Notes: generated from the sequence alone by a model not told the origin. A DNA stretch of 64,000 nt from Haloarcula hispanica ATCC 33960 (GCF_000223905.1 NC_015948.1:2790001-2854000), one strand, 5' to 3'. Numbered from the stretch's first letter, positions 7,788 through 15,167 are shown. Numbers and translations: made by a program.

Positions 7788-8828
7788 ATGGACACTACAG
7801 ACAGCTCGGATCAGCAGTCAGCGCGCGACGACGACTCGGTGTCTGAGCGCCTCATCGAAGGACTGTCCTCGCATGCGGTGTTCATGCTCGATGCTAGTGG
7901 CACCATCACGACCTGGCCCGACCCGGCAGCGACGCTGTACGGCTACGACCGGGACGCGACGGTCGGCCACCACGTCGACATGCTGTTTGCCGACCCCGAA
8001 GAAATGGAGACGACCGTTGACGCACTGCTGACCGAGGCGGCAGACGGCCCCATAGAGACACAGCACTGGCACCGGCAGGCTGATAAGACGGTGTTCTGGG
8101 CGACACTCTCGCTCTCGCCGCTCGGGGATGGGGACCCCGAGGGGTTCGTCGCAGTCAGCCAGGACACGACCGAGAAACACCAGTACGACAAGATGCTCGA
8201 ACGCCAGAACGACCGGCTCAAGGAGTTCACGGATATCCTCGCCCACGATCTGCGGAGCCCACTCAGTGTCATCTCCTCACGAGTGGATCTGGCCCGCGAA
8301 ACCGGTGACGAGGAACACCTCGACGCGCTCGAAGAGACGAGCGACAGGATGGCCCGCCTCGTCGACGATTTGCTCTCTGTCGCCAAGCAGGGCAACGTCG
8401 TCACCGACCCGGAAACGACGAACGTCAAGGACGTTGTCGACACCGCTTGGGAAGGGGCCGGCGGCACAACCGAACGAGCCACGCTCCACTACGACCATGT
8501 TGGCTCGGTGAGCGCCGACGCCGACCGTCTCATCGAACTGTTCGAGAACCTCTTTCAGAACAGCATCCGACACGGCGACGGCGCCGTTATCGTCCGCGTC
8601 GGCCCGCTGGACCACGGCTTCTACGTCGAGGACGACGGCCCCGGCATCCCGGTAGACATCAAAGACGACGTGTTCGACCACGGCTTCACGACTGCCGAAG
8701 ACGGCAGCGGCTACGGGCTCTCGATCGTCCGGACCATCGCGGGCGCACACGGCTGGGACATCCTCGTCACCGACAGCGACACGGGCGGCGCGCGGTTCGA
8801 AATCACCGGCGTCGAGTTTCTGGACTGA
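7788..8828 (+). CDS. PAS-domain sensor histidine kinase
   Basis: A 346-residue soluble sensor kinase. A PAS domain (about 24-135, MLDASGTITTWPDPAATLYG) is followed by a HisKA dimerisation domain with the phosphoacceptor His153 in LAHDLRSPLS. The HATPase domain has N-box Asn258 (NLFQNSIRHG), G1 (DDGPGIP, 282-288) and G2 (GSGYGLSIV). No membrane segment is present, so the signal is intracellular. The ATG at 7788 is preferred to the GTG at 7779. No response regulator is adjacent. Its position between rio1 and the Pno1-like gene breaks a usual translation cluster, suggesting later insertion of this gene. Confidence 0.93.
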   Translation: MDTTDSSDQQSARDDDSVSERLIEGLSSHAVFMLDASGTITTWPDPAATLYGYDRDATVGHHVDMLFADPEEMETTVDALLTEAADGPIETQHWHRQADKTVFWATLSLSPLGDGDPEGFVAVSQDTTEKHQYDKMLERQNDRLKEFTDILAHDLRSPLSVISSRVDLARETGDEEHLDALEETSDRMARLVDDLLSVAKQGNVVTDPETTNVKDVVDTAWEGAGGTTERATLHYDHVGSVSADADRLIELFENLFQNSIRHGDGAVIVRVGPLDHGFYVEDDGPGIPVDIKDDVFDHGFTTAEDGSGYGLSIVRTIAGAHGWDILVTDSDTGGARFEITGVEFLD

Positions 8829-8885
8829 AGCGGGTTCTGCCGGCGGACGGCCGCCCGGCACTTGTCAGTCACGCGACTGCCGAAG

Positions 8886-8893
8886 TTTTAAAC
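8886..8893 (+). promoter_or_regulatory. TATA box of the KH-domain gene
   Basis: TTTTAAAC lies 31-38 bases before the ATG at 8924, giving a short or absent leader. It shows that the KH gene is transcribed independently of the kinase upstream. Confidence 0.55.
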
Positions 8894-8923
8894 AGGCAGA
8901 ACCTCCTACGGGGTAGTATACTT

Positions 8924-9472
8924 ATGCAACACGTGAAGATTCCGCAGGACCGTATCGGTGTGCTGATCGGCGAGGGAGGTGAGACCATGCGCGAAATCGA
9001 GGAGCGCGCAGAGGTCCGGTTGGATATCGATTCCGAGGACGGCACGGTGAAAGTCGAGTCCGTCGGCGACCCGGTGACGGCGCTGAAAGGCCCCGACATC
9101 GTGAAGGCCATCGGCCGCGGGTTCGCGCCCGACGACGCGCTGGCGCTGCTCGAAGACGACATGATGATGTTCGAACTCATCGATATCGAGGCCGCCTCCC
9201 GCAACAAGAACGACTTCCGCCGCCAGAAGGGCCGTCTCATTGGTGAGGGTGGCCGGACGCGGGAACTCATGCAGGAACTCTCCGGCGCGGCCGTGGTCAT
9301 TTACGGCTCGACGCTGGGCATCATCGGCGGTCCGGAGCAGGTCGACGCCGTCCGGGAGGCTGCCGAGATGATTCTGGACGGTGCACCGCATGGCTCCGTC
9401 TACTCGTTCCTCGAACGCAAGCACAACGAGATGAAACACAAGGGCCTCGAATACCACCAGTTCACCGGGTAA
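8924..9472 (+). CDS. KH-domain rRNA-processing protein (Pno1/Dim2-like)
   Basis: A 182-residue protein with two KH domains. The first has the loop IGVLIGEGGETMREIEE (about 11-27); the second has KGRLIGEGGRTRELMQE and the conserved VVIYGSTLGIIGG. This is the archaeal relative of Dim2/Pno1, which binds the 3' end of small-subunit rRNA precursor and works with Rio1 in 30S maturation. The ATG at 8924 (MQHVKIPQDRIG) gives the family N-terminus; a long upstream open frame overlapping the kinase is not coding. Confidence 0.93.
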   Translation: MQHVKIPQDRIGVLIGEGGETMREIEERAEVRLDIDSEDGTVKVESVGDPVTALKGPDIVKAIGRGFAPDDALALLEDDMMMFELIDIEAASRNKNDFRRQKGRLIGEGGRTRELMQELSGAAVVIYGSTLGIIGGPEQVDAVREAAEMILDGAPHGSVYSFLERKHNEMKHKGLEYHQFTG

Positions 9473-9601
9473 CTGCGGCGAATCGGCTGTTTGATTGGCG
9501 ATTACGCGCCACGACGACAGTGTGGATGCGCACACGGTCGCTGCTGAATCCCGTCAGCGGCGCACCACACCGTTTTCCCCGGACGCGCTCTACGAGACGG
9601 T

Positions 9602-10042
9602 ATGCCGACCATCGCCGATACGCACATCGTCAACCGTGAGCGCGTCCAGCCGACCCACGCTAACAACTACAACAGTGCCCACGGGGGCATCGTGATGAAG
9701 TGGATGGACGAAATCGGGGCGATGTCGGCCATGCGGGCCGCCAGAGAGTCCTGCGTGACCGCGCAGATGTCTCGCGTCGACTTCGAGCGCCCGATACCCA
9801 TCGGTGACACCGCACTCATCGAGTCATACGCCTACGCGACGGGCCGAACCAGCGTCCGGGTTCGCATCGAAGTCGCCCGCGAGGACCCCCACACGGGCGA
9901 AACGGAGGAGACGACGAGCGCCTACGCCACCTTCGTCGCCGTCGACGACGGCACGCCCACGCCTGTGCCCGAACTGACGGCCGAAAGCGAGGCATGCAAG
10001 CGACTACGGGAAACGGCGCTCGCAGAAGAACCGCAGCGGTAG
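9602..10042 (+). CDS. Hotdog-fold acyl-CoA thioesterase (YciA/BACH type)
   Basis: A 146-residue single hotdog domain. It begins MPTIADTHIVNRERVQPTHA and has NYNSAHGGIVMKWMDEIGAM, where the Asn/His-Gly-Gly and Asp-Glu helix match acyl-CoA hydrolases of the YciA/cytosolic thioesterase group. Expected reaction: hydrolysis of fatty acyl-CoA to free acid and CoA in the cytoplasm. It stands alone between the KH gene and a group of small membrane proteins. Confidence 0.88.
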   Translation: MPTIADTHIVNRERVQPTHANNYNSAHGGIVMKWMDEIGAMSAMRAARESCVTAQMSRVDFERPIPIGDTALIESYAYATGRTSVRVRIEVAREDPHTGETEETTSAYATFVAVDDGTPTPVPELTAESEACKRLRETALAEEPQR

Positions 10043-10099
10043 CCGACAGGAACTGCCACTAGAGGGCGGTGTTAGCGGGATGGCTTCCGTGCGCCAGGC

Positions 10100-10375
10100 T
10101 CAATGTGACGGGCTCCGCGGCGTGTCGAAGTAATTGAGCATATCCAGCACCGCACCCAGTATGAAGCTGATAACGGCGATGACCAGAACGAGCCCCGTAA
10201 GCAGTGTCGAAATCGGGGGGGTCAGCATGAACTGGAACGCGGCGATGAAGACGCAGGTGACCATCCCAACGACCAGCAGGAACGAGCCTGCGCTGGGGTC
10301 CTCACCGGTGAGAAACTCGAGCCCGGCGAGGAAGCCGGATGTCTGTGGCGAGTCCTCGGTGACATCTTCAGTCAT
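10100..10375 (-). CDS. Small two-helix membrane protein (91 aa)
   Basis: A 91-residue protein with an acidic N-terminal 30 residues and two predicted membrane helices (about 31-52 and 58-80: SFLLVVGMVTCVFIAAFQFM and LLTGLVLVIAVISFILGAVL). I do not recognise a family. Its start overlaps the stop of the 79-residue gene upstream by four bases (ATGA), so the two are translationally coupled. Similar small membrane proteins are common in haloarchaea. Confidence 0.7.
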   Translation of the reverse strand: MTEDVTEDSPQTSGFLAGLEFLTGEDPSAGSFLLVVGMVTCVFIAAFQFMLTPPISTLLTGLVLVIAVISFILGAVLDMLNYFDTPRSPSH

Positions 10376-10611
10376 TGCTCGGCCTCGGGCTGTGCCGTTT
10401 CCGCGGCCCGTTGAATGATCTGCACGAGGTGTGACACCCAGAGCCCGCCGGTGAATCCGAACAGCGCGGAGACGACGACGGCCTTCGTGAGGGGGCCAAG
10501 CGGGGCGGCCGCCGCTAGCAGGCAGAGTCCTCCGAAGAGGAGCATCAGTCCGTACTGGATTCGGGTGTCAAGGTCAAGGCGTGTGATGGTCTGGGCGAGG
10601 GTTGAGCGCAT
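10372..10611 (-). CDS. Small two-helix membrane protein (79 aa)
   Basis: A 79-residue protein with a short N-terminal amphipathic part and two hydrophobic segments (about 20-38 and 44-64: YGLMLLFGGLCLLAAAAPLG and VVVSALFGFTGGLWVSHLVQ). It overlaps the downstream 91-residue gene by ATGA and follows an 79-residue membrane-protein gene by 74 bases on the same strand, giving a three-gene set of unknown function. Confidence 0.68.
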   Translation of the reverse strand: MRSTLAQTITRLDLDTRIQYGLMLLFGGLCLLAAAAPLGPLTKAVVVSALFGFTGGLWVSHLVQIIQRAAETAQPEAEQ

Positions 10612-10685
10612 GTGTCGATGGTGGTGGCTGGTCGGACGGCTGGTTGTAACTCGATACCACGGCGGAATCCGGCGTCAGTTCCTGT

Positions 10686-10925
10686 TCAGTCAGCGCCCTC
10701 TCGGAGAAGCCGTTTGATTTCGCCGAGTCTGAGATACGCGGCGAGTCCGAGGATGGTCGCAGGCCAGAGACCGATGAACTGACCCCGCTGTTTGTCGCCG
10801 CGGACGTAGTAGAAATATAGCGCCAGGGCAACGGACGCGACGGACGCCAGCGCGGCGGGCCCCATGGCGCGGCCGTTCTCGGCTTGCGATACCGCCTCTG
10901 CCGTCTCGTCGTGTGTGGTACTCAC
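10686..10925 (-). CDS. Small membrane protein (79 aa)
   Basis: A 79-residue protein starting at a GTG (10925), giving MSTTHDETAEAV; a TTG two codons earlier is possible. It has an acidic N-terminus and two hydrophobic stretches (about 24-40 ASVASVALALYFYYVRG and 48-63). It is the first gene of a three-gene minus-strand set of small membrane proteins. Function unknown. Confidence 0.65.
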   Translation of the reverse strand: MSTTHDETAEAVSQAENGRAMGPAALASVASVALALYFYYVRGDKQRGQFIGLWPATILGLAAYLRLGEIKRLLREGAD

Positions 10926-11083
10926 ATGCAATGTTGGGCCTACAGCGGTATATCCCTTTGCAAGCGGTCAGCAGAACTGAAGGTTTCGGGATTCCACGCT
11001 TCGGTACAATTTCGGGCTTGCAACTGCCACTATTGCCTCACCTGATCACGGAGTCCGTCGCTCTGGACAGTTAATTCGTTGTA

Positions 11084-11169
11084 GAAAGCCTCTGCCGGAA
11101 TGTGAACCGGAGCAGGACGGTCGCCCTCACGCTGGTCGGCGCTGCGACTGGCAGGGATTCAAATTCCGG
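11084..11169. repeat. Degenerate copies of the tRNA-Thr 3' end
   Basis: The 305 bases between the membrane-protein set and tRNA-Thr contain no gene. They hold two partial copies of the tRNA. GGATTCAAATTCCGG at 11155-11169 is an exact 15-base copy of the T arm in the opposite orientation. Bases 11084-11110 (AAAGCCT then TGCCGGAATGTGAACCGG) are a degenerate copy in the same orientation, including the flanking AAAGCCT. A GACCC/GGGTC hairpin (11192-11215) lies between them and the gene. Confidence 0.7.
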
Positions 11170-11229
11170 ATCCGGCGTTTCACGCGCTCCGGACCCATCG
11201 CTGGCGCTCTGGGTCAGTCGCTTGGAAAA

Positions 11230-11301
11230 AGCCTAGGCCGGAATTTGAATCCGGGGTCTCGTCCTTACCAAGGACGCGCTTTACCGCTAAGCTACCCAGG
11301 C
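11230..11301 (-). tRNA. tRNA-Thr (anticodon GGT)
   Basis: The reverse complement folds as a full cloverleaf. The acceptor stem GCCTGGG/CCTAGGC has one G-T pair; the D stem is GCTT/AAGC. The anticodon stem CGTCC/GGACG encloses loop TTGGTAA with anticodon GGT (reads ACC/ACT threonine codons). The T arm is CCGGA-TTCAAAT-TCCGG. The discriminator base would be U, as usual for archaeal tRNA-Thr, and CCA is not encoded. TCTAAAGTC at 11328-11336, read on the minus strand, is a plausible box A 27-35 bases upstream. Confidence 0.95.
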
Positions 11302-11368
11302 ACGCATCAATGTGTATCCGGCAATTGTCTAAAGTCGTTTCGATTCAGGGCCGGTGTGTCGATTAGTA

Positions 11369-12025
11369 TCAGTGGTCGGCGGCGGCCTCGGTCCCGTCGC
11401 CGGATGGCTGTTCGGCCCCCGCGCGGGCCCGGAGCGCGTCGGCAACCTCCTCACCGAGCAATTTGGCGTTCGACGGGAGGCCGTCGACGGCCAGTTCAGT
11501 CGCGTACTCGCGGAGCGTCGGTGTGGGTCGGATGCCGGCGGCGGTGACGCCGGCGACCACGGCGAGTTCCAGAATGTCAGTTTCGAGCGCGGCGTCGAGA
11601 CTGTCGTCGTTGGTCGTCTGACGGACTGTCTGGTCGTGGCCGAACGAACGGACGACGGAGACGGCGGCGTCGGCGGCCTCGGTCCTGGCGAGCAGGTAGA
11701 AGCCACGCGAGACGAGGATGTCCGCGATGAGGATATCCAGGTCGGCCGCGTCGCGGTCGCCGTTGACCCAAGGGTCGTCGTGGGCCAGTTGGCGAGTGAG
11801 CGAAAGTCCCTCGTAGATGAGTTGAACGCCGGCGGCTCGGTCGGCGACGCCGTCGGCCAGGTCGACCGGTGGGTCGCTGGTTGCGCCCGCGCTGACGAGC
11901 GCCAGGACGCCGGGCGCAAGCGACGCGTCGTCCAGGCGAGCGGCGATCCGCTCGTGAAGCCGGTCAGGCTCGACATCGTCGACTGCCGCCAACGCCGCTC
12001 GGCGAACTGCCGCCACTTCCTCCAT
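11369..12025 (-). CDS. Haloarchaeal all-alpha protein of unknown function (218 aa)
   Basis: A 218-residue acidic, mainly helical protein with no membrane segment or signal. The segment GVQLIYEGLSLTRQLAHDDP followed by DLDILIADILVSRGFYLLA resembles the helical core of isoprenyl diphosphate synthase-like subunits (a possible D-rich helix followed by an AD.L.SRGF..LA helix), but the canonical DDxxD motif is absent, so I do not assign that activity. It is divergent from the enoyl-CoA hydratase gene with 60 bases between starts. Confidence 0.75.
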   Translation of the reverse strand: MEEVAAVRRAALAAVDDVEPDRLHERIAARLDDASLAPGVLALVSAGATSDPPVDLADGVADRAAGVQLIYEGLSLTRQLAHDDPWVNGDRDAADLDILIADILVSRGFYLLARTEAADAAVSVVRSFGHDQTVRQTTNDDSLDAALETDILELAVVAGVTAAGIRPTPTLREYATELAVDGLPSNAKLLGEEVADALRARAGAEQPSGDGTEAAADH

Positions 12026-12085
12026 TATGAGGGTCTAGCGACGGGAAGGGCAAAGACCTTTGGAAACCGCAGAGTCACAGCAGGC

Positions 12086-12760
12086 ATGGTACAGACCACG
12101 AGCGGCGATGGTATCCGGACCCTGACGCTCGACCGGCCCGACCAGCGCAACGCGCTCACCAGCACGGCGCTACGTGACCTCGAAACAGCAGTCGAGTCAG
12201 CGACCGAGCCAGTGCTGTATCTCCACGGCGCTGGCGAGGCGTTCTGCGCCGGCGCGGACCTCGACGAGGTCAAGGCCCTCGATTCGGAGAGCGCCGAGGC
12301 GTTCGCGGCGCTGGGTCAGCGGGTCGCTCGGACGCTCGAATCCTACGACGGGGCCGTCGTCGCCGGTATCGACGGCGCGGCGCGGGGCGGCGGCGTCGAA
12401 CTGGCGCTGGCCTGCGATATCCGGGTGGCGACGCCCGGCGCGACCTTCGCGGAAACGGGGGTCAAACTCGGCCTGTTCGGGGCCTGGGGCGGGACAGCGC
12501 GGCTCCCCGACATCGTCGGGACCGGCGACGCGCTCGACATCGCGCTCTCTGGCCGAACGCTTGACGCCGAGACGGCGCTGCAGATGGGGCTGGTCTCACG
12601 GGTGACTGCGGAGCCTCGGGCTGTCGCTGAAGAGATAGCAGCCGTCGACGCGGACGCGCTTCGAGTGCTGAAAGCACGGATGCGAGACGATGCAGACAGG
12701 GAAACACAGGAGCGCCGCGAACAGCAGGCCTTCGCCGACCTCAGCGCGAAGGCGGAGTAG
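12086..12760 (+). CDS. Enoyl-CoA hydratase/isomerase family protein
   Basis: A 224-residue crotonase-fold protein, shorter than the usual 255-260 residues. Oxyanion-hole segments are present: GEAFCAGADLDEVKAL and DGAARGGGVELALACDIRVA, followed by the PGATFAETGVKLGLFGAWGG region; the C-terminal helical part is compressed. Expected role: hydration or isomerisation of acyl-CoA. The ATG at 12086 gives MVQTTSGDGIRTLTLDRPDQ; the longer open frame upstream runs antisense through the neighbouring gene and is not coding. Not in an evident beta-oxidation operon. Confidence 0.87.
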   Translation: MVQTTSGDGIRTLTLDRPDQRNALTSTALRDLETAVESATEPVLYLHGAGEAFCAGADLDEVKALDSESAEAFAALGQRVARTLESYDGAVVAGIDGAARGGGVELALACDIRVATPGATFAETGVKLGLFGAWGGTARLPDIVGTGDALDIALSGRTLDAETALQMGLVSRVTAEPRAVAEEIAAVDADALRVLKARMRDDADRETQERREQQAFADLSAKAE

Positions 12761-12798
12761 GAAAGGGTACAAGACGACGCCTCGCATACGGACCGCCA

Positions 12799-13575
12799 AT
12801 GGTCGACTGTGAGTACTGCGGGGAATCGTTCGACGGCGACGACACCTACCTTGACCATCTCGCCGACGCCCACGACGGCGAACTGGGCGCGATTGATCGA
12901 CGGCGCGTCGAAGAGCATACCAGTGGCGAAGAGGGGAACGCCCTCCCGGTCGGGCCGATTGTTATCGGCGTCGTCGTCGTGCTCGCTATTGGGCTCACAG
13001 TGTACGTGACTCAGTTGAGCGGTGGCGACGGCGGCAGCGGAAGTGACGCGGACCTGGTCGGGACGACAGGTGCACAGCCGCTCTCCGCGGTCGAGGCCAC
13101 CGGGGTCGAAGCGTCGTCACTGGACGACACCGGCGACAGTGACCGACTGTCCAGTGTGGAACAGTTCCCGGACCGGGGGAACAACCATGTCGAAGAAGGC
13201 AGTGCTATCGACTACCAGCGAGTCCCGCCACTCTCCGGGACACACTATGCGTCAACGGTGAGTGCAGGCTTCTACGAGGCGACGCCGCTGCTCGGTTCGC
13301 TCGTCCACACGCTCGAACACGGCGCGGTCATCGTCTACTACGACCCCGATTCAATTTCCCCAGAAGCCAGAGAGAGCCTTCGGGAGTTCTCCAGCACCCA
13401 CACCGGCACCTGGCGGAGCGTCATCGCTGTTCCGAACCCCAACGACGACCCGCGGGCGACCTACGTCGTGACGGCGTGGCGGCACGAGCTAACGATGGAC
13501 AGCTACGACGCCGAGACCGTCCACGCGTTCCTCTCGGAGTATCTGGGTCGCGGCCCGGAGAACCCGGTCCGTTAA
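12799..13575 (+). CDS. Membrane-anchored DUF3105 protein with N-terminal C2H2 zinc finger
   Basis: A 258-residue protein. Residues 4-25 form a C2H2 finger (CEYC...HLADAH; Cys4, Cys7, His20, His25). A single membrane helix follows (about 51-73, IVIGVVVVLAIGLTVYVTQL), then a DUF3105 domain (about 115-255) recognised by the PPLSGTHYAS motif, GFYEATPLLGSLVHTLEHGAVIVYYD and the C-terminal AWRHELTMDSYD. The finger is probably cytoplasmic and the domain external. DUF3105 function is not known; its conserved His residues suggest metal binding. Stops 23 bases from the convergent nadE gene. Confidence 0.85.
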   Translation: MVDCEYCGESFDGDDTYLDHLADAHDGELGAIDRRRVEEHTSGEEGNALPVGPIVIGVVVVLAIGLTVYVTQLSGGDGGSGSDADLVGTTGAQPLSAVEATGVEASSLDDTGDSDRLSSVEQFPDRGNNHVEEGSAIDYQRVPPLSGTHYASTVSAGFYEATPLLGSLVHTLEHGAVIVYYDPDSISPEARESLREFSSTHTGTWRSVIAVPNPNDDPRATYVVTAWRHELTMDSYDAETVHAFLSEYLGRGPENPVR

Positions 13576-13598
13576 CGACTAAGTCGAAGGAACAGGCC

Positions 13599-14432
13599 TC
13601 AGTACAGCGGGTCCGCACCCGGCGGCATCGCCCGCTTGTGGGCGCTCGATTCGTACATCTCGCGGACAGTCTCGACGACATCGAGCGGGACACCGAGCCG
13701 GTCGGCTGTCGCAGCCGCCGGGACACCGCCGTCGATATGCAGAGCGAGGATAGAGTCGAGCGTGTCGTAGTCCATCCCCATCTCGTCGGCGTCGGTCTGG
13801 CCGGCCCACATCTCGGCGCTGGCGGTCTTTTCGGCGAGGTCGTCCGGGACCCCGACGTGTTTCGCCAGCTGTCGGACCTGCTGTTTGTACAGCGCCGCGA
13901 TGGGATGGCAGTCGACCGCGCCGTCGCCGTACTTCGTGTAGTAGCCGACCAGTGCTTCGCTCCGGTTCCCGGTGCCTAGGACCAGCGCCTGCTCGTGGTT
14001 ACCGACGAGATAGTTCAGCACCGCCCGACAGCGAACCCGGAGATTGCCGACGGCGAGCTGGTCGCCCTCGGCGTCGGGATAGGCGTCGAGGAATGCGTCG
14101 ACCAGCGGGTTGATTTCGATAACGTCGTACTCGATGCCGAGCAGGTCGTTGGCCACGCGCTCGGCGTCACTCATGTTGTCCGCGCGGTTGACCTCGCTGG
14201 GCATCACGAGGCCGTGGACAGCGTCGCGGCCAAGCGCCTCGACAGCCAGGTGTGAGACGAGTGTGCTGTCGATGCCGCCAGAGAGCCCCAGCACCACGGT
14301 GTCGACACCGGCAGCGTCGACCTGGTCCTCGATGAACGACGTGATATGGTCGCGGTGGGCGTCCAGTTCAGCCTCGGAGAACGTCAGGTCCATCGGGTCG
14401 TTGGCCCGTACGACGGAGTCCGCTGTTGCCAT
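13599..14432 (-). CDS. nadE: NH3-dependent NAD+ synthetase
   Basis: A 277-residue ammonia-type NAD synthetase, amidating deamido-NAD with ATP. The PP-loop is VVLGLSGGIDSTLVSHLA (about 46-63). Other family segments are LGTGNRSEALVGYYTKYGDG, DCHPIAALYKQQVRQLAKH and EKTASAEMWAGQTDADEMGM. No glutaminase domain is present, as usual for this form. Immediately before the ATG is an 8-base inverted repeat with 10-base spacer (14436-14461), where the promoter of a leaderless gene would be. Confidence 0.96.
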   Translation of the reverse strand: MATADSVVRANDPMDLTFSEAELDAHRDHITSFIEDQVDAAGVDTVVLGLSGGIDSTLVSHLAVEALGRDAVHGLVMPSEVNRADNMSDAERVANDLLGIEYDVIEINPLVDAFLDAYPDAEGDQLAVGNLRVRCRAVLNYLVGNHEQALVLGTGNRSEALVGYYTKYGDGAVDCHPIAALYKQQVRQLAKHVGVPDDLAEKTASAEMWAGQTDADEMGMDYDTLDSILALHIDGGVPAAATADRLGVPLDVVETVREMYESSAHKRAMPPGADPLY

Positions 14433-14435
14433 ATC

Positions 14436-14461
14436 TATTAGTTGGCCGGGCGGAACTAATA
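14436..14461 (-). promoter_or_regulatory. Inverted repeat over the nadE promoter
   Basis: TATTAGTT (14436-14443) and AACTAATA (14454-14461) are perfect 8-base inverted arms with a 10-base GC spacer, starting four bases upstream of the nadE ATG. The AT-rich arms overlap the expected TATA/initiation region, so this is a candidate operator for a dimeric repressor. The same 10-base spacer is seen in the inverted repeat at 41244-41271. Confidence 0.5.
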
Positions 14462-14583
14462 CCCATCCATCGGCGCGATATTTTCGGACGACCGTCCAGT
14501 CGAAACGCTACGTTCAAGTGCGGTCGCTGTTGACAGTTCGATACGGGGTTCGCAGGTCCGACCGACCTGCAGTCTACCGAAGT

Positions 14584-14615
14584 GCGCCGGTGGTGAGCAA
14601 ATCCGACGGATTTGC
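14584..14615. repeat. 5' partial copy of tRNA-Gly plus a hairpin
   Basis: Bases 14584-14594 (GCGCCGGTGGT) repeat the first 11 bases of the tRNA-Gly gene that begins at 14639. Directly after lies a perfect 8-base hairpin, GCAAATCC-GAC-GGATTTGC (14597-14615). The arrangement looks like a 55-base insert that duplicated the tRNA 5' end. Confidence 0.6.
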
Positions 14616-14638
14616 GAGCCTCGGCGCGAGTGCAACGA

Positions 14639-14709
14639 GCGCCGGTGGTCCAGTGGTAGGACATTGCCTTCCCAAGGCAATAGCCCGGGTTCAATTCCCG
14701 GCCGGCGCA
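14639..14709 (+). tRNA. tRNA-Gly (anticodon CCC)
   Basis: A complete cloverleaf. The acceptor stem GCGCCGG/CCGGCGC is fully paired and the D arm is GTCC...GGAC. The anticodon stem TTGCC/GGCAA encloses loop TTCCCAA (anticodon CCC, reads GGG). The T arm is CCGGG-TTCAATT-CCCGG, the discriminator is A, and CCA is not encoded. Partial copies of this gene occur upstream (14584) and downstream (14749, 14792 and 14869). Confidence 0.95.
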
Positions 14710-14897
14710 TTTTGCTGCGAGCAAGTCGCGAGCAGCAAATGCAGTCCACGGGAATTGAATCACGCGAGGCGAACAGAGTGAGTCTCGCCATCGGGTTCAA
14801 TTCCCGGCCGGCGCACTCCCTGCGGTCGTTTGCCGCCCGATGTTCGCGAACGCGTCGCGTTCGCTCACTCCCGGCCGGCGGGTTTTGCTGCGAACAA
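14710..14897. repeat. Hairpin-rich segment with three partial tRNA-Gly 3' copies
   Basis: No gene lies in the 317 bases after tRNA-Gly. Bases 14749-14759 are an exact 11-base inverted copy of the T arm. Bases 14792-14815 are an exact 24-base direct copy of the T arm and acceptor strand. Bases 14869-14897 repeat the acceptor end and its 3' flank (TTTTGCTGCGA), with three mismatches to 14696-14724. Hairpins include TTTGCTGC/GCAGCAAA (14711-14739) and GCGAACGC-GTC-GCGTTCGC (14846-14864). Confidence 0.75.
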
Positions 14898-14993
14898 CCA
14901 GCAGGAGCGGCAGCTGGAAACGCACACATAGCCGGTATACGACTTCAGCTCCGCCGGTCGTAGCGGCATGGTTCTAGGTACGTAGAATGAATG

Positions 14994-15021
14994 GTTATAT
15001 GAGAATAACATGTAATATGTT
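14994..15021 (+). promoter_or_regulatory. Promoter and overlapping inverted repeats before a zinc-ribbon gene
   Basis: TTATATGA (14995-15002) lies 25-32 bases before the ATG at 15027. It is flanked by GTTAT/ATAAC (14994-14998, 15005-15009), and AACAT/ATGTT (15007-15011, 15017-15021) overlaps it. The AT-rich block stands out in GC-rich surroundings and suggests a regulated leaderless gene. Confidence 0.5.
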
Positions 15022-15026
15022 AACGC

Positions 15027-15167
15027 ATGCCTCGACCAGCCACTCGGCCCCACAATCCCCTACTGGAATGTAAGCAATGCCATGAGCCGGTGATAAAAAC
15101 AGCCGACGCGGAGTTCGAGTGCGTGGAATGTGGATGGCAGCCAGTCGCGGACAGTCTGCTCTCGTAA
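15027..15167 (+). CDS. Small zinc-ribbon protein (46 aa)
   Basis: A 46-codon gene beginning MPRPATRPHNPLLECKQC and ending at TAA 15165-15167. Two cysteine pairs, CKQC and CVECG, separated by 14 residues, form one zinc ribbon. It has a clear AT-rich promoter at 14995-15002, which supports it as a real, separately transcribed gene. It is the second zinc-ribbon microprotein in the window (the other at 6065) and is not closely similar to it outside the cysteines. Function unknown. Confidence 0.7.
   Translation: MPRPATRPHNPLLECKQCHEPVIKTADAEFECVECGWQPVADSLLS

Noticed and set aside
11354-12085. N-terminal extension of the enoyl-CoA hydratase frame
   Set aside because: It is antisense to the 218-residue gene and the family N-terminus begins at 12086.
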